Positions 1 to 12,870 of a stretch of DNA of 64,000 bases are shown one piece after another; within the stretch, counting starts at the first letter, position 1, and every line of letters starts with the position of its first letter. Both the position numbers and the translations under genes were made by a program. The notes beneath the pieces are model-generated. The model saw only the letters and a list, made by a program, of their open reading frames with translations. It was not told the DNA's origin and searched no databases. This stretch comes from Cunninghamella blakesleeana (Eukaryota > Mucoromycota > Mucoromycetes > Mucorales > Cunninghamellaceae), in contig JAFCIZ010000002.1 of the NCBI GenBank assembly GCA_017871115.1, positions 1,013,501 to 1,077,500 on the forward strand, written 5' to 3'.

Positions 1-878
1 TCCATGTTCATCAGTATTGATATCAAATCCATCTTTTAATTGTTCAGGCTGTAACGAAAAAATAAAATAAAATAAAAAAGAAAAAGGAATAGAATGGTTA
101 AGGATAAAAATTTGAGTATGATAATATTGTGTTAATAAATAGAATAAAAAGGATATCTTTAGATTCAAAATCAATTTTAATCCATAATGACAAAAGTTTG
201 CCATGTGGTGTTTGTTGTCCTAACATATAAGCAAGTGGAGTTGTCATGGTAGCTTTTTGTAAATAAACTTGAATGTCTATTAAAATGTGATGATTAATAT
301 ATATATATATGTATTTACGTAAATCAGCATTATTAATAGTTGATGTAGGTATACATTTTGATGCTTCACCTAAACGAAGTTTGAATCCATATTGACTTAA
401 AACCTTTTGATTTTTTTAAAAAGAAAAAAAAGAAATAAAAATGGAGTAAATGGTCATATTATATATACATGTATACCTATATATAATTTGTAAATATTAT
501 TATTGTTACCTTTATAAGTGCATTTTTGGTAATGTCTGGCGGTAAATCATAATCTATTCCATTAATTTTGCAAACACAGTGTTACAAATAAAGTATAAAA
601 AAAATAAGGTTAAGAATAAAATAGTGTAATCCATAACAAATAAATATAATGAACATATATAATATTAAAAAGAATATATAAATATCAATGTTTCCAGCGT
701 CAATAATAATTTCCAGTTCATTTAATAAAAAAGGATCAAAATGGCGTTGTAGTTTAATATAATCAATCCACTGTATACATTGAATCTGTATTTGTTGAAA
801 AGGTTCTATTTCAGAAGATCCAATTATTTTTCTTATTGGTAATATAATACTACATTCCCTTTCTCTATGGTGATTCAT
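1..878 (-). CDS. Partial unknown multi-exon gene (5' part)
   Basis: Product not recognised. An ATG at 878 opens an exon starting MNHHRERECS and containing FDPFLLNELEIIIDAGN. Further coding islands on the same strand are around 575-505 (YDLPPDITKNALIK), about 396-325 (VLSQYGFKLRLGEASK, bounded by AG and GT) and about 285-190 (IQVYLQKATMTTPLAYMLG), with PEQLKDGFDINTDEHG near the window edge. The islands are separated by AT-rich introns and the gene runs off the left end. I could not make exon 1 join exon 2 with a clean GT/AG pair, so exon limits are approximate and one junction may be non-canonical. The islands have ordinary coding composition compared with the surrounding low-complexity DNA. 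No domain can be named. Confidence 0.5.
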
Positions 879-2134
879 TTATTATAAGTATATATATAAA
901 TTATTAATGATATGTAGTAACTACTGTAAAATAAGAAACTGGTTTGAGAAGAAGAAACTGATTTGAGAAGAAGAAATTAAGAATTTGAAAAAAAAATTAA
1001 ATTTAAGCTTTTAATTTCAAGCTGCGAAAAAAAAAAATTAAACCCACAGAGTATTTAACATTTTTCCTTTTTGATTTATCATTTTATCAATTTTATTAAG
1101 AAATGAATTTTTCCCTCATATTTTCTCTTTTTGAATATATATGTAAAGGTATGCGCCTTTTTTTTAATATATTTTACCATCAAGATAAAAAAAAACTTAA
1201 TTGTATATTACTGATATTTTTTTATTTGTTTTTTATTTTCTATTTTTCTTTTTTTCACCCATCTTATATTGTTTTATGAATAAGTAAATATATAAAAGGA
1301 TATAAATTCATAATTTTGAGCAAAATATTAATAAGAATACAGTAAATGAGAAGCTATTACAAAATAGGCATTATAAAACTAATATGTGATTTATTTATTC
1401 ATACATAAAAAAATGATTTGTAATAAAACAACTTTGCTTCTTTTCTTTCTCTATTTATATATATAGTTATTGCTGTATCAAAGTTTATTTTTAGTTTTAA
1501 TTTGGTCAATGTTAGTAGTGTTGTGTCATCTTATATTATTAAGGGTTTTTTGTTCTGCCTATGACTATTGGTTGCTGAAGAATTTTTAAAAAAAAGTTTA
1601 TTTTTTTCATTATATAATAAAGTTATCTTTTATTTTTAATTTCACTAGTTTTAATGTACATAATTATAAATGAATGTCGCATAATAACCTATAGTTCTGT
1701 ATATTATCATGAGTACACCTATATATTTATATATACGAATAAAATAAGTTATTAAAAGACTTTTTTATAATTTTAATTTTGTTTATTATGATCTTTGAAA
1801 ATGATGACCAATTTCACAACCATTAGTTTTTTTTTTTTTTTTTACTAATGCTGATCCGGCTTTTAATAATAAAAAATAAGGTTTGTAAGAAATTGGTAAC
1901 ATTTATAAAAATTTGTAAGGTGGAGTTTGAATTAGTCATAGATTATAAAAAAAAAATGCGGACAAAAAAAAAACTATAAAAGCACAAATTTTAATTCCTT
2001 TTCTCTTCTTTTCTTTTTTTTTTTATAAACATATTATATTTATAAATTTATATTATATTATATATATATATATATTTAACAACCTATTACTACTACTAAA
2101 AAAACAACAATAAAAAAAAATTACAATAAGTAGA
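879..2134. other. Intergenic, divergent promoter region
   Basis: It lies between the divergent starts of the partial unknown gene and pirin. It holds AT-rich runs, poly-T and poly-A tracts and an (AT)n stretch near 2060. A pyrimidine-rich block followed by TATA-like DNA at 2000-2075 just upstream of the pirin ATG is a plausible core promoter. I see no gene or RNA here. Confidence 0.5.
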
Positions 2135-3224
2135 ATGACTTCAGTTGCTAGATCTATTGTGAAATCAGTTCTCTCTCGTGAACAAATGGATGGTGTTGGT
2201 GCAAGAGTTTATCGTTCCATTGGTACCCCAGCACTTCGTAATTTGGATCCTTTCTTGATGTTGGATGAATTTGACATGAATAATCCAGGAGCTGCATTTT
2301 TGGATCATCGTAAGTAACGAACAAAACTTTTTATTAAACCATATAAAAACATAAAAAGAAAAAAAATTAAATTTTTCATTCTTTTAATATATATATTAAA
2401 ATAGCTCATAGAGGGTTTGAGACTGTCACTTTTATGAAAGAAGGCGAATTCGAACATGAAGATTTTAAAGGAAATAAAGGACGCCTAGGACCTGGTGATC
2501 TTCAATGGATGGTAATGTGTTTTTTTTTTTAAATAAAAAATAATACTCTACTTTATAATACGATATATTAACTTTTATTTCATTTTTTAAAAAATAGACG
2601 GCAGGTAGAGGTATTGTACATGCTGAAGTTCCAATTCAAGGTACAAAAAGAGTTCACGGATTACAACTATGGGTCAATTTAGGTAAAAAAGATAAATTGA
2701 TTGAGCCAAGTTATCAAGAATTTCCAAAAGAAAAAGTAGTACGCATTCATCCAAAGGAAGGATTGGAAATTGGTGTGATCGCTGGCCAATCTTATGGAGC
2801 TCAAAGTCCGGTCTTTACTCGTACACCTACCATGTTTATTGATGTGAAAATGAAAAAGGGCGTTACCATGGATCAAACCATCCCTGAAGATTATCGTGGA
2901 TTTATTTATACTTTAAATGGAAAGGCCGCCTTTGGTGAAACGAAGCATATTGCTGAAGCACACCATACTTTAGTATTAAGTGACCATGGTAATACAATCC
3001 CTATTGAATCTTTATCGGATGATTGCGAATTTGTTATAATTGCTGGGTTACCACATAATCAACCTATTGTCCAACATGGACCATTTGTCATGAATACAAA
3101 AGAAGAAATTTATCAAGCCTTTGAAGATTATCAAAGAGGTCAAAATGGATTTGAAGGTGCTCCTGAATTTGAATCTGAACTTAAGAAAAAATATGAAAAA
3201 AATAACCGCAGACTTTTTTTTTAG
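2135..3224 (+). CDS. Pirin family protein
   Basis: Three exons, 2135-2309, 2405-2511 and 2598-3224, encode 302 residues, the usual pirin length. Splicing restores the family signature [12 protein letters not shown] followed by [16 protein letters not shown]. The four expected metal ligands are visible as His58, His60, His102 and Glu104 of the cupin fold. In other organisms pirins are nuclear or cytosolic Fe-binding cupins, acting as transcription cofactors or, in bacteria and plants, as quercetin 2,3-dioxygenases; which role applies here is not visible. The start is the first ATG after a pyrimidine-rich, TATA-like leader. Identification is firm, function is not. Confidence 0.95.
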
Positions 3225-3678
3225 ATAATTTATCCATTTTTTTATTACTATTATTCATTTTTTCATTATATCCTATTGTATTATAAATAAATAAAATAAA
3301 ATAAAATATATTTTTCATTGTACCTTTTTATTATTATTAATATTAATATTATTATTAAAAATAAATATTTATATATTTTGGTAAGATCCAATAATAATTT
3401 GTTATTTTTTTCTTTTTTGTTTCATATGTGAATTAAACATACACCCATCAGGTGTACAATAAGGTTTTAAAAAATATAGAGAATTTTTATGTACTAAAAA
3501 AGCCAACAGCTGAGAATGAAAAAAGTTTTTTTAAAAAGTTTATTGTTTTTTTACAAAATTTTTTTCGCCCTTTTTTTTTTTTTTCTTTCTCTCTCTCTCT
3601 TTTTTTTTTTTTTTTTTTTTCTCTCATTGTAAATATAACCATATTCATATTTGATATTATATATATATATATCCATCC
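3225..3678. other. Intergenic
   Basis: It is the pirin 3' region (AATAAATAAAA-type signals near 3288) followed by the carrier promoter, which contains a long CT/T pyrimidine tract at about 3570-3622 and a TATA repeat at 3658-3672. No gene is seen. Confidence 0.5.
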
Positions 3679-5260
3679 ATGACTACATTACAAACAAAAA
3701 GCTATGTCCCTATACCCACTAATCAAACCACTGTTCCTGTAGTTCAAATTAAAAAAGATTCACGTTCTTATATTCACTTTATTGCTGGAGGGTAAGTAGA
3801 TAATAATAACATAATAGAGAAAAGTATGGTTGTATATTTTATATTCATTCTTCTGTGATCTTCATATTTTTCTAGTGTTGGTGGTTTAGCTGGTGCTGTT
3901 TGTACGTCTCCTTTGGATGTTGTAAAAACCCGATTACAAGTAAGTTATAGATAGGATATAATATAATATATACATTATAAACAGTTTTGACAGGTTAAAT
4001 ATTAAATGGCTATTCTATTTTATACTTGCTTTATAGTCCACGTTTTATCAAAAAATACCACAACATAGTACACATAAGCCAAATTTCTTATTAGGCCATT
4101 TTATTGAAACAGGTCGCTTATTAGTTAGAATAAAACAAGTAGAAGGGTTACGGGGTTATTTTAAAGGTTTAGGTCCAAATTTAGTAGGTGTCATTCCAGC
4201 AAGGTAATATTAAAAATAAATAAAAATTAAGCCAGCCCTAGGAAAAATAATCAATTGGAATAAATAAAAAAAAATTCTTCTATATTCATCATCATCGCTT
4301 TTTCTTTTTTTCTTTACTCTTTATTACTATTACTATTATTATATATAGATCGATTAATTTTTATACCTACGGAAATGGAAAGAAGTTATATACAGAATTA
4401 AACCATGGTAAAGAAACACCTATTGTACATTTATTATCTGCAGCAACTGCAGGTGTGGTTACAGCAACAGCTACAAATCCAATTTGGGTCATTAAAACAA
4501 GATTACAATTACAAGGGAATAATCGACGATATGGAAATAGTTTGGATTGTATTGCTCATATATTAAAATCAGAAGGTATTCGCGGTTTATATAAAGGCAT
4601 GAGCGCTTCTTATTTAGGTAAATATTAGATGATAATAAGTAATTGTTTAATAGTAATAAATAGTAATAATATAAGTGTGGTTTATTAAAAATATTTTTTT
4701 ATTATTATTCTTTATCTACCTACCTATATATCTGTATTTAAATAGGTGTTGCTGAAGGAACGATTCAATGGGTAATATATGAAGATTTAAAACGAAAATG
4801 GGCTACTTCAAGTAATACTATATCTACTAAAAATAAAATCGGAGGAAAAAGTCCACAAGGTAAGAAGATAGGGATACCGTTTTTATATACATATATAAGA
4901 AAAAAAAAAAGATTATTTATATATGTATTTTTTTATGTGTATATTTATTATTATATAGAATGGATGGGAAATCTCGGTGCAGCAGCCATTTCAAAATTCG
5001 TAGCAGCATGTATTTCATACCCTCATGAAGTATTACGAACTAGATTACGACAACCTGCAGAAAATGGAGTACTAAAATATACTGGTTTATGGCAGTGTCT
5101 TAATTTAGTATGGAAAGAAGAAGGTTTTACTGCTTTATATGGTGGCATGTCTGCCCATTTATTACGTGTTGTTCCAAATGCTGCTATCATGTTCTTCTGT
5201 TATGAAGCTATTGTTCATAATTTTTCAAAACCAAACAATAATAACAATATTACAGCTTAA
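3679..5260 (+). CDS. RIM2: Mitochondrial pyrimidine nucleotide carrier, Rim2/SLC25A33-36 type
   Basis: Six exons (3679-3791, 3876-3939, 4037-4203, 4349-4617, 4746-4859, 4959-5260) give 342 residues with three mitochondrial-carrier repeats. The signature lines are SPLDVVKTRLQ, NPIWVIKTRLQLQG and YPHEVLRTRLRQP. The NPIW variant of repeat 2, the sequence GLGPNLVGVIPAR after repeat 1 and the YPHEV form of repeat 3 are typical of the yeast Rim2 and human SLC25A33/36 group, which exchanges pyrimidine (deoxy)nucleotides across the mitochondrial inner membrane to support mtDNA and RNA synthesis. The N-terminus is short, with no cleavable presequence evident, as usual for carriers. The gene converges on the SRA1-like gene. 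Confidence 0.92.
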
Positions 5261-5748
5261 TAACAACGACAGCACAAAAAAATATTTTCATTTTTACATC
5301 TATTCTATTTTTATTTCATCATCATCATCATCATTAACTTTTTTATATATATTCTATTTGTATAATCATCTTTTATATACGTTTTTATTTTATTTTATTT
5401 TATTTTATTTTCATCATCTTAATCCATATGTTTTATACTATTTTATAATTACTTTTTATATAAATGTGTATATATTAATATATATATTGCTTATTTGAAT
5501 ATATAATCATAACCCATCTCTTATTTTATATATACGTATACATGTCATTAGATTTTTTAATTTGAAAAAATAAATAAAAATACATTTTGTCTATTCAATT
5601 TTTTAAATTGTTAAGTAGTATAAATATAAAAGAAATATTGTATTATCACAAATAAAAGTAAATAAAAATACTATATTTTATTATCATAACTAATATGAAT
5701 TAAATAAATAAATAAAAAGTACTTCAAGAAAATCGCTCAAAAAAAAGA
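5261..5748. other. Convergent intergenic region
   Basis: It is shared 3' DNA between the carrier and the SRA1-like gene. It is pyrimidine-rich after the carrier stop and contains (TTTTA)n at about 5385-5412. No gene is seen. Confidence 0.5.
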
Positions 5749-5897
5749 TCATGCGGAACTAGCTTTTTCATATAAATCAATTAATCTTTTTAAACCCAAT
5801 AACCATGCTCCATGACGTTCATATTCTGTGGTCATTAATTGACGATGGATATCTGTTGCTTTTTCCCAGCTCTTTTCTTTCAAGTCTAAGTATATAA

Positions 5898-5972
<75 letters not shown>

Positions 5973-6484
5973 ATATATACAAACATAAATACAATTATAC
6001 AAAAATTGACATCTTTATCTCTCTCATTATTTCTTTTTTTTTTAAAAAAAAAAAATATAATAGATACATGTCCTCTTTTTTAATCCTTACTTTGGCAAAG
6101 ATCATTAATCGCTATAACTACATTATTGGCTACATCGTCATTTTCTACATCTTTTATCAAAGTTTGGATTCGTTTTGCTGTATCATCCGTAATACGCTTA
6201 TTTGGTCCAGTCTATATTTCAATATAAATCAATAAGTCTTAATATATATATTCCTCATAATCCATATTTATTTATATTGATTATTCATAAATTATATACA
6301 TATGTTACCTTAAAGTTTTCTCGACAAGTATCTACAAGTTCCATTAAATGAGCTTTGAATTGATCTACATTAAAGTCATCATCTTCACCAGTATTTGCTT
6401 TATGAAAGATCTATATAGTTTTTTTTTTAATTGGAATTTTTTTTTGAATGTAATATTTATTTAAAAAGATACGTACACACATAA

Positions 6485-6538
<54 letters not shown>

Positions 6539-6783
6539 CAAAATAATTTACCTTTTTTGGTGGATCGTTCTATTTTAAATGACAATAATAATAATAATAA
6601 TAATATATATAGATAGGTGTTATATATGATGTATCCTTTAGAGAAATTAAATATATATATATATATATATGTATTTACCCAGTGATGATTAAATTGAGCA
6701 TTTCGAAAGTCTGACCGAGGAGATGCTATTAAGGAAGGTTGTGGGGAAGTAGTGTCTTCGATATTGGTAATTTGAGAACTCAT
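5749..6783 (-). CDS. SRA1/Sec31-like domain protein
   Basis: Five exons on the minus strand (6783-6679, 6569-6552, 6410-6309, 6211-6091, 5885-5749) encode 160 residues. Exon 2 is only 18 nt and encodes NDPPKK, matching the NDPP motif near the start of SRA1 proteins. The C-terminal half forms the helical SRA1/Sec31 C-terminal domain, ending in SWEKATDIHRQLMTTEYER and LLGLKRLIDLY. In animals SRA1 protein accompanies the steroid-receptor RNA activator; in fungi this domain is found mainly at the Sec31 C-terminus. No WD40 or proline-rich Sec31 region is present, so this is the small SRA1-type protein. Its role in a fungus is unknown. Its promoter is shared with the gamma-COP gene. Confidence 0.85.
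5895..5974. repeat. (AAAT)n tetranucleotide microsatellite in an intron
   Basis: About 80 bp of nearly perfect AAAT/ATTT units lie inside the last intron of the SRA1-like gene, immediately after its branch/acceptor side on the coding strand. Read through as coding, it would give a meaningless leucine/isoleucine/tyrosine repeat. Confidence 0.9.
6492..6535. repeat. (AT)n microsatellite in an intron
   Basis: About 44 bp of alternating AT lie inside intron 2 of the SRA1-like gene. Similar shorter AT tracts occur in many introns of the window (for example 7525-7558, 17995-18022, 45868-45894). Confidence 0.85.
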
Positions 6784-7250
6784 TGAATGAGAAAAGAAGG
6801 AATGTGTAGTGTATTTTTTTAAAAAATAAAATAATAAAAAAAAGAGGAGAAGAAAGGAAAAAGAGTGGAGAAATTTTAAATGGGTAACAATTAAAACACC
6901 GATCATTATTTTTTTTAAAAAAATAGACGTGTCTTCCGCAAATAAATCTTTTTCTTTCTCTTTTCTTTTTTTTTTTTTCACCACTCATTTTATTTCCCTT
7001 TTCTCTCCCTTTTTATATTCTAATTTATTTTTTATATTAAATAATCAAATTCACTGATTTTATTTGATTATTTTATAAATAATATATATTACCATCTCTA
7101 TTTTATCATTTATTTATAAAAAATTATAGAGGAGAATTATTAGGCACCCTTTTTTTTTATACTAAAAAAAGTATCTATATTCATCTTTTTTTAAAAAAAG
7201 CTTTCATCTTTCAACTTATATATATACAATACAACTCTTCTCTATAAACT
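6784..7250. promoter_or_regulatory. Divergent promoter between SRA1-like and gamma-COP genes
   Basis: This 467-bp gap separates two divergently transcribed starts. It contains pyrimidine blocks facing both genes and a TATATATA stretch at about 7218-7226, just ahead of the gamma-COP ATG. The only open frames in it are lysine- or phenylalanine-rich low-complexity readings of A/T runs. Confidence 0.5.
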
Positions 7251-7520
7251 ATGAGTTACGGTAAACGAGACGAAGATTCAGGTAGGATATATATAAAAAC
7301 AAAAAATAGATAATTGGATAGGATACAGAGGACACTATAATAGATGAAAAATAGAACAATAAAAGTAGATGAAAAATATACCTAGAAAAAATATTATATG
7401 AAATAAATAATAAATAAAAGCACAAGGAATAGAAATGAGTAACTAAATATCAATATGGAAAATACGCGTCGAATATACATATATACATTGAATTATAAAG
7501 AAATCGAATATAATCTAATA

Positions 7521-7562
<42 letters not shown>

Positions 7563-9430
7563 GGGGAAATTGGTTTATTCTACCATCTCGATAAAACAGC
7601 TGTTTTACAAGAAGCCCGTGTATTTAATAACTCACCCATCAACGCTAGAAAGTGTCGCATTTTATTAACCAAAATCATTTATTTGTTATATCTTGGTGAA
7701 CCTTTTGCCTCCAAAGAAGCTACAGATCTTTTCTTTAATGTTATAAAACTTTTCCAATCCAAAGATGTAATATAATAATAATTTTTAATATATTTTAAAA
7801 GGAAAGGGGAAAGAATATAATTCATTAATCTTTTTCTTATATTCTAATTTTATTTTAGACTTCTTTACGACAAATGATGTATTTGGTTATTAAAGAGCTG
7901 TCTGGTATCGCTGAAGATGTTATTATGGTAACTCAATCTTTAATCAAGGATATTCAATCAAAACAAGAAACTATTTATCGTGCAAATGCTATTCGTGCTC
8001 TTTGTTTAATTACTGATGTAAGTTATTTTAAAACGTTACATATATATATATATATGTACTTGTATTTATATCAAGAATGAAAATGATAATTAAGTATAAA
8101 TTAAAGAAAAGGGGATGATACTATGCATTTTTTTTTATGAATAATATATTAATTTTTTTTTTTGTTCCATTTAGCCCTCTATGATTCAAGGTATTGAACG
8201 TATTCTTAAAGCTTCCATTGTTGATAAAAATCCATCTGTATCATCAGCAGCATTAGTATCATCCTACCATTTATTTGATGTTGCCAAAGACATTGTTCGC
8301 CGATGGTCAAATGAAGTACAAGAAGCTGTCCATGCTAAATCATCCAGTTCAAGTTTAGCCTCAGCCGCTTCTTATATGTCTAGTTTTGGTGGTCAATCTA
8401 ATGCTTCACCCATTGTAATTTCCAGCAGTAATATTACACAATACCATGCTTTAGGGTTACTCTATGTTATTCGACAACACGATCGTATGGCCGTTAGTAA
8501 ATTAGTACAAACTTTCTCTGGTTCTCGTAGTGGTGGATTCCTTGGCGGCGGCGGTGGCGGTACTACATTAAAAAATCCTGCTGCTGTTTGTCTTTTAATT
8601 CGTTATGCTTGTAAGGTGATGGAAGAAGATCCTGGGTAAAGAATTGAAAATAAGATGAATTAAAATTAAAGAAAAATAAATTTTCAATACTCGAAATAAT
8701 AATAATAACTTATTGGCATATCTTTGCATTTTTATGTTATTTTAATAGATCCTCTGTACGCATTTATGAATTATTAGAAGGTTATTTAAGACATAAGAGT
8801 GATATGGTTAATTTGGAAGCTGCTAGAGCTATTTGTGAAATGCCTGATGTGTCCATGAAAGAACTTCATCCTGCTATTTCTGGTAAATATAATAAGACTA
8901 ATTATATAATATTTACATATATTTATATAAGATTAAAATGCTGATTCTATTTCTATCTTTTATTTTCTCTTATATATTTATTTATGGAATAGTTTTACAA
9001 CTCTTTTTATCTTCACCTAAACCAACTCTTCGATTTGCTGCTATTCGTATTTTGAATAAATTATCTCTCAGTAATCCTGCAGCTGTATCACCATGTAATT
9101 TAGATATGGAAAATCTTATTACTGATCAAAATCGTAGTGTTGCCACTTATGCTATTACAACTTTATTAAAGACTGGAAATGAAGCATCCGTAGATCGTCT
9201 CATGAAACAAATATCAGGCTTTATGAATGAAATATCTGATGAATTCAAAGTGATTGTAGTAGAAGCTATTCGATCTTTATGCCTTAAATTCCCTGCTAAA
9301 CAAGCCATCATGCTTAGTTTCCTTAGTGGTGTTTTACGCGATGAAGGTGGATATGATTTTAAAAAGGCTGTAGTAGAAGCTATATTTGATATGGTGAAAT
9401 TTATTACAGACTCTAAAGATTCAGGTATAC

Positions 9431-9461
<31 letters not shown>

Positions 9462-11339
9462 ATGATTGATTTTTTTTAACCTCTCTTCTGTATCTTTTTA
9501 TTTTTTTTCAATATATATATATATATAGCTCTTTCTCATTTATGTGAATTTATTGAAGATTGTGAATTTACCAAACTTTCTGTTCGTATTCTTCATGTTC
9601 TTGGAGTTGAAGGTCCTAAAACAGCCACACCTACTAAATATATTCGATATATTTATAATCGTGTTATTTTGGAAAATTCTATTGTACGTGCAGCTGCCGT
9701 TAGTGCTCTTGCTAAATTTGGTGTCAATGTACAAGATGATTTGGTCAAAAAGAGTGTCAAAGTTTTATTAACACGGTAATAAAATAAAATAAAAGATACA
9801 TATATATATATTTATATATATGTATTAATTTATAAATTTGTATAAATATTTAATTACCAATTTATATAGCTGTTTGGATGATGTGGATGATGAAGTACGT
9901 GATCGAGCAACATTGTATTTAACATTTATGGAAAATGACGATATTGCTAAACAATATATTCAAGAAGGTAAAATTATCTATTAATAGATATAGATAAAGG
10001 AAAATATATGGAAATGAAATAAGATATTAAATAAAACATTTTTTTTTCTTTATATATAATTACAAATAGATGCTACATTTGCTTTACCTACATTGGAACG
10101 TCGACTTGTTGAATACATTGAAACTAGTCCAGTAACAAATGATAAAGAATTTGATCTTAACAGTGTGCCTGTCATCAGCAAAGCTCAAGAAGAAGAAGAA
10201 CATCGTAAGCTTCGTACTCAAGATATTATTTCACCTTTAGCTACCCCAGCACTTTCTGGCACAACTGCATCATCTGGTGTTAGTGGTAATGGATTAACCT
10301 CAACACCCAAATCATCCACTCCTCAACTTGGCAGTAGTTTGGATCAACAAGCTGTTTATGCAGAACAATTAGCTCAAATCCCTGCCTTCCAATCCTTTGG
10401 TACATTATTCAAGAGTACAAGTAAACCAGTAGCATTAACAGAAAGTGAAACAGAATATGCAGTCAATTGCGTCAAACATACCTTTACACGTCATGTTGTA
10501 TTCCAATTTAATTGTACCAATACACTTAATGATCAATTATTAGAAAATGTACATATGGTCATGCAATCTTTAGATGATGCTCCTTTAACTCCAGTAATAG
10601 AAATTCCTGCTCCTAAATTAGAATACAATGTACCTGGTATTATTTATGTAGCCTTTGAACAAGAAGATCCTGAAGATCTTGCTGTTGGTAATATATATAA
10701 ATTATATAATTATATTTAAAAATGCGACTATTTTTCAACTAACTATTATATTTACTATTATTATTTATTAGGCTCATTCTCCAATACATTGAAGTTTGAT
10801 GTGAAAGATTGTGATCCTACTACAGGTGAACCAGATCCAGAAGGCTATGATGATGAATATCAAATTGATGATGTTGAAGTATTAATCAGTGATTATATTC
10901 GTCATAATTATGTATCTCAATTTACTCAAGAATGGGAAGCCTTGGAAAATGAATTAGTAGAAACATTCACATTGGATAAAGAAAAGGCACCAAGCTTAAA
11001 AGGTAAAAGATCGATTATAATAATAATAATGAATGAAATGAAATGAAAGAAAATTTTATTATTTTTATTATTTATTAACATACATATATATATCTTTTTA
11101 TAATAGTTGCATGTGGATCCATTATTGATTTGCTTGGTATGCAAGCTCTTGAAGATAGTGCATTACCTAAGAGTGCTTCTGTACACACATTATTGTTAGC
11201 AGGTACCTTTTTAGGCGATGTTAAAGTATTGGCCCGTTGTAGAATGACATTTAATAATACTACTGGTGTTGCTTTTGAATTAGCTGTAAGAAGTCAAGAA
11301 GAGTTTACAACTCAAATGGTTCTTTCTGCTATTGCTTAG
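7251..11339 (+). CDS. SEC21: Coatomer subunit gamma (gamma-COP, Sec21)
   Basis: Eleven exons (7251-7281, 7564-7766, 7859-8017, 8175-8635, 8749-8882, 8993-9424, 9529-9775, 9870-9967, 10070-10687, 10772-11002, 11107-11339) encode 948 residues. The N-terminal adaptin-type HEAT solenoid begins with [19 protein letters not shown] and the cysteine-containing [16 protein letters not shown], and continues through [18 protein letters not shown]. After a serine/threonine/glycine linker comes the appendage domain, with [19 protein letters not shown] and ending near [19 protein letters not shown]. Gamma-COP belongs to the F subcomplex of COPI, which coats Golgi-to-ER and intra-Golgi vesicles. A glycine run (GGGGGGT) around 8545-8562 lies in a loop of the solenoid. 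Length and domain order match the family. Confidence 0.97.
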
Positions 11340-11805
11340 AAAATATATTAAATATTGAAAAAAAAAAATCTATTTCATTTTTATTATTACTATTACTATT
11401 ATTTACTATTACTATTATTATTATTTTCCTCTCACCTTTTTTTTTGTATCCACGAACTTCTTTTTAAAAGCCATCCTCTTCTTCTTATTCATTCCTCGTA
11501 TTATATATTATATTTATTAAAAGATAAAGATAAATAAATTAAAAATTAAAAAAAAAGACATCATAATTAAAATCCTGAGAATGACACATGATTGAATTTT
11601 ATTTTGTAAAATTTTTTAATTTCCTCTCATTTTTGATTTCTTTTTTCTTTTTTTCTTTTTTCCTCTTTTTTCCTTCCCTTTATTTTTTTTTTTTTTATCT
11701 TGTGTTCTATACTTTTTTATTTTTTTTTACTTATGTATTAAATACAATCTATACATAAAATTTATTTGTTCTTTTAAATAAAAATAATATATATATATAT
11801 ATATA
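11340..11805. other. Intergenic
   Basis: It is gamma-COP 3' DNA followed by the next promoter, with pyrimidine-rich runs at 11640-11700 and TATA-like repeats at 11788-11804. The phenylalanine/tyrosine/leucine-rich reading here is low-complexity DNA, not a gene. Confidence 0.5.
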
Positions 11806-12870
11806 ATGTCCGTTGTAACAGCAACAACATACGATGCCAATAATAACAGTAATAATACTTTAGTGATTGGTCAAGTCCAACACTATTATTTTTATCAATC
11901 TATTAAGCAAACTTCATCAACAATAACCACCAGTAATAGTAAATATAAAAGTGGATCTAATAAAAGTATAATTCTTTCAACTCCACGTCCAAGAAGGTAA
12001 TATAACTATATAATATATATATATATATATATATGATAAATATATATTTGTATACATTTTATGAGGGCCCGTGTGTGTGTAATCATACTCTCCACAATTT
12101 TTTTTCTTCGGGGTTACTAATTTTTTAATTTTTTATTTTTTTAAAGTAACAAAGCACCTATTAATTCTCCATTATCCTTTATCCGAGATAATAGATTACC
12201 AGCAGCAGCCAATGAAAATAATAATAACAATAAAACAATAGACAATAATAATAGCATATCATTGTCATCATCACCTTATTCCAAACATCATCCACTCCAT
12301 CCATTATCTGATATTCTTACTTCCTCCTCCTCATCATTATTATCCTCTAAATCATCTAGTACCATATCCTTTTCATCTTCCGCAGTGGATCTTTTTAAAT
12401 CCTTTCCAAAGTCATCTAATAAATCATTATCATCTTCATCGCCATTTTTAAAGAAAAAAAATAAACGAAGAAGAAAAGTTAGTTTTGATGAAAATGTTAT
12501 GGTCATATGTACCCAATTTGATGATGATGACCACCAAACTCATCATCCACATTATCGCCATTCTGTAGTTGAAGAAGAAGAAGAAGAAAGTAGTGAAGAA
12601 AGTAGCGAAGAAAGCAACGAAGACAAAGAAGATAATAAAGAAAATGATACCAATAATAATAACAATAATAATACTATGCATGATTCCGGTAATCCTATGG
12701 TATATTCAAATAATATAACTTTATATCATGGCAGAAGACATTCAACTGGTGAATGTATGACAGATTCTAAACAACAACAAAAAAGATGGAAAAAATTCGT
12801 TAAAACATTAAAACAATGGAAGCCTATGCAATATGATGATAGTCAACAGCAACAATCTGCTATTGTATGA
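11806..12870 (+). CDS. Unknown low-complexity protein with PP1-docking-like motif
   Basis: Two exons (11806-11996 and 12147-12870) encode 304 residues; splicing makes codon AGT and keeps the frame. No known domain is seen. The protein is rich in Ser and Asn, has an acidic EEEEEESSEESSEES block, and contains a basic patch leading into RRRKVSFDENVMV (KVSF at 12475-12486), which fits the RVxF consensus for docking to protein phosphatase 1. Near the C-terminus are GRRHSTGE, a basophilic-kinase-type site, and a basic amphipathic stretch QKRWKKFVKTLKQWKP. A regulatory or scaffolding role is inference only. The start is the first ATG after a TATA repeat. Confidence 0.75.

Noticed and set aside
6457..6988. 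Minus-strand open frames starting at 6984/6988 upstream of the SRA1-like start
   Set aside because: They translate A/T and AT repeats into Lys/Phe/Ile runs and overlap the true first exon in other frames.
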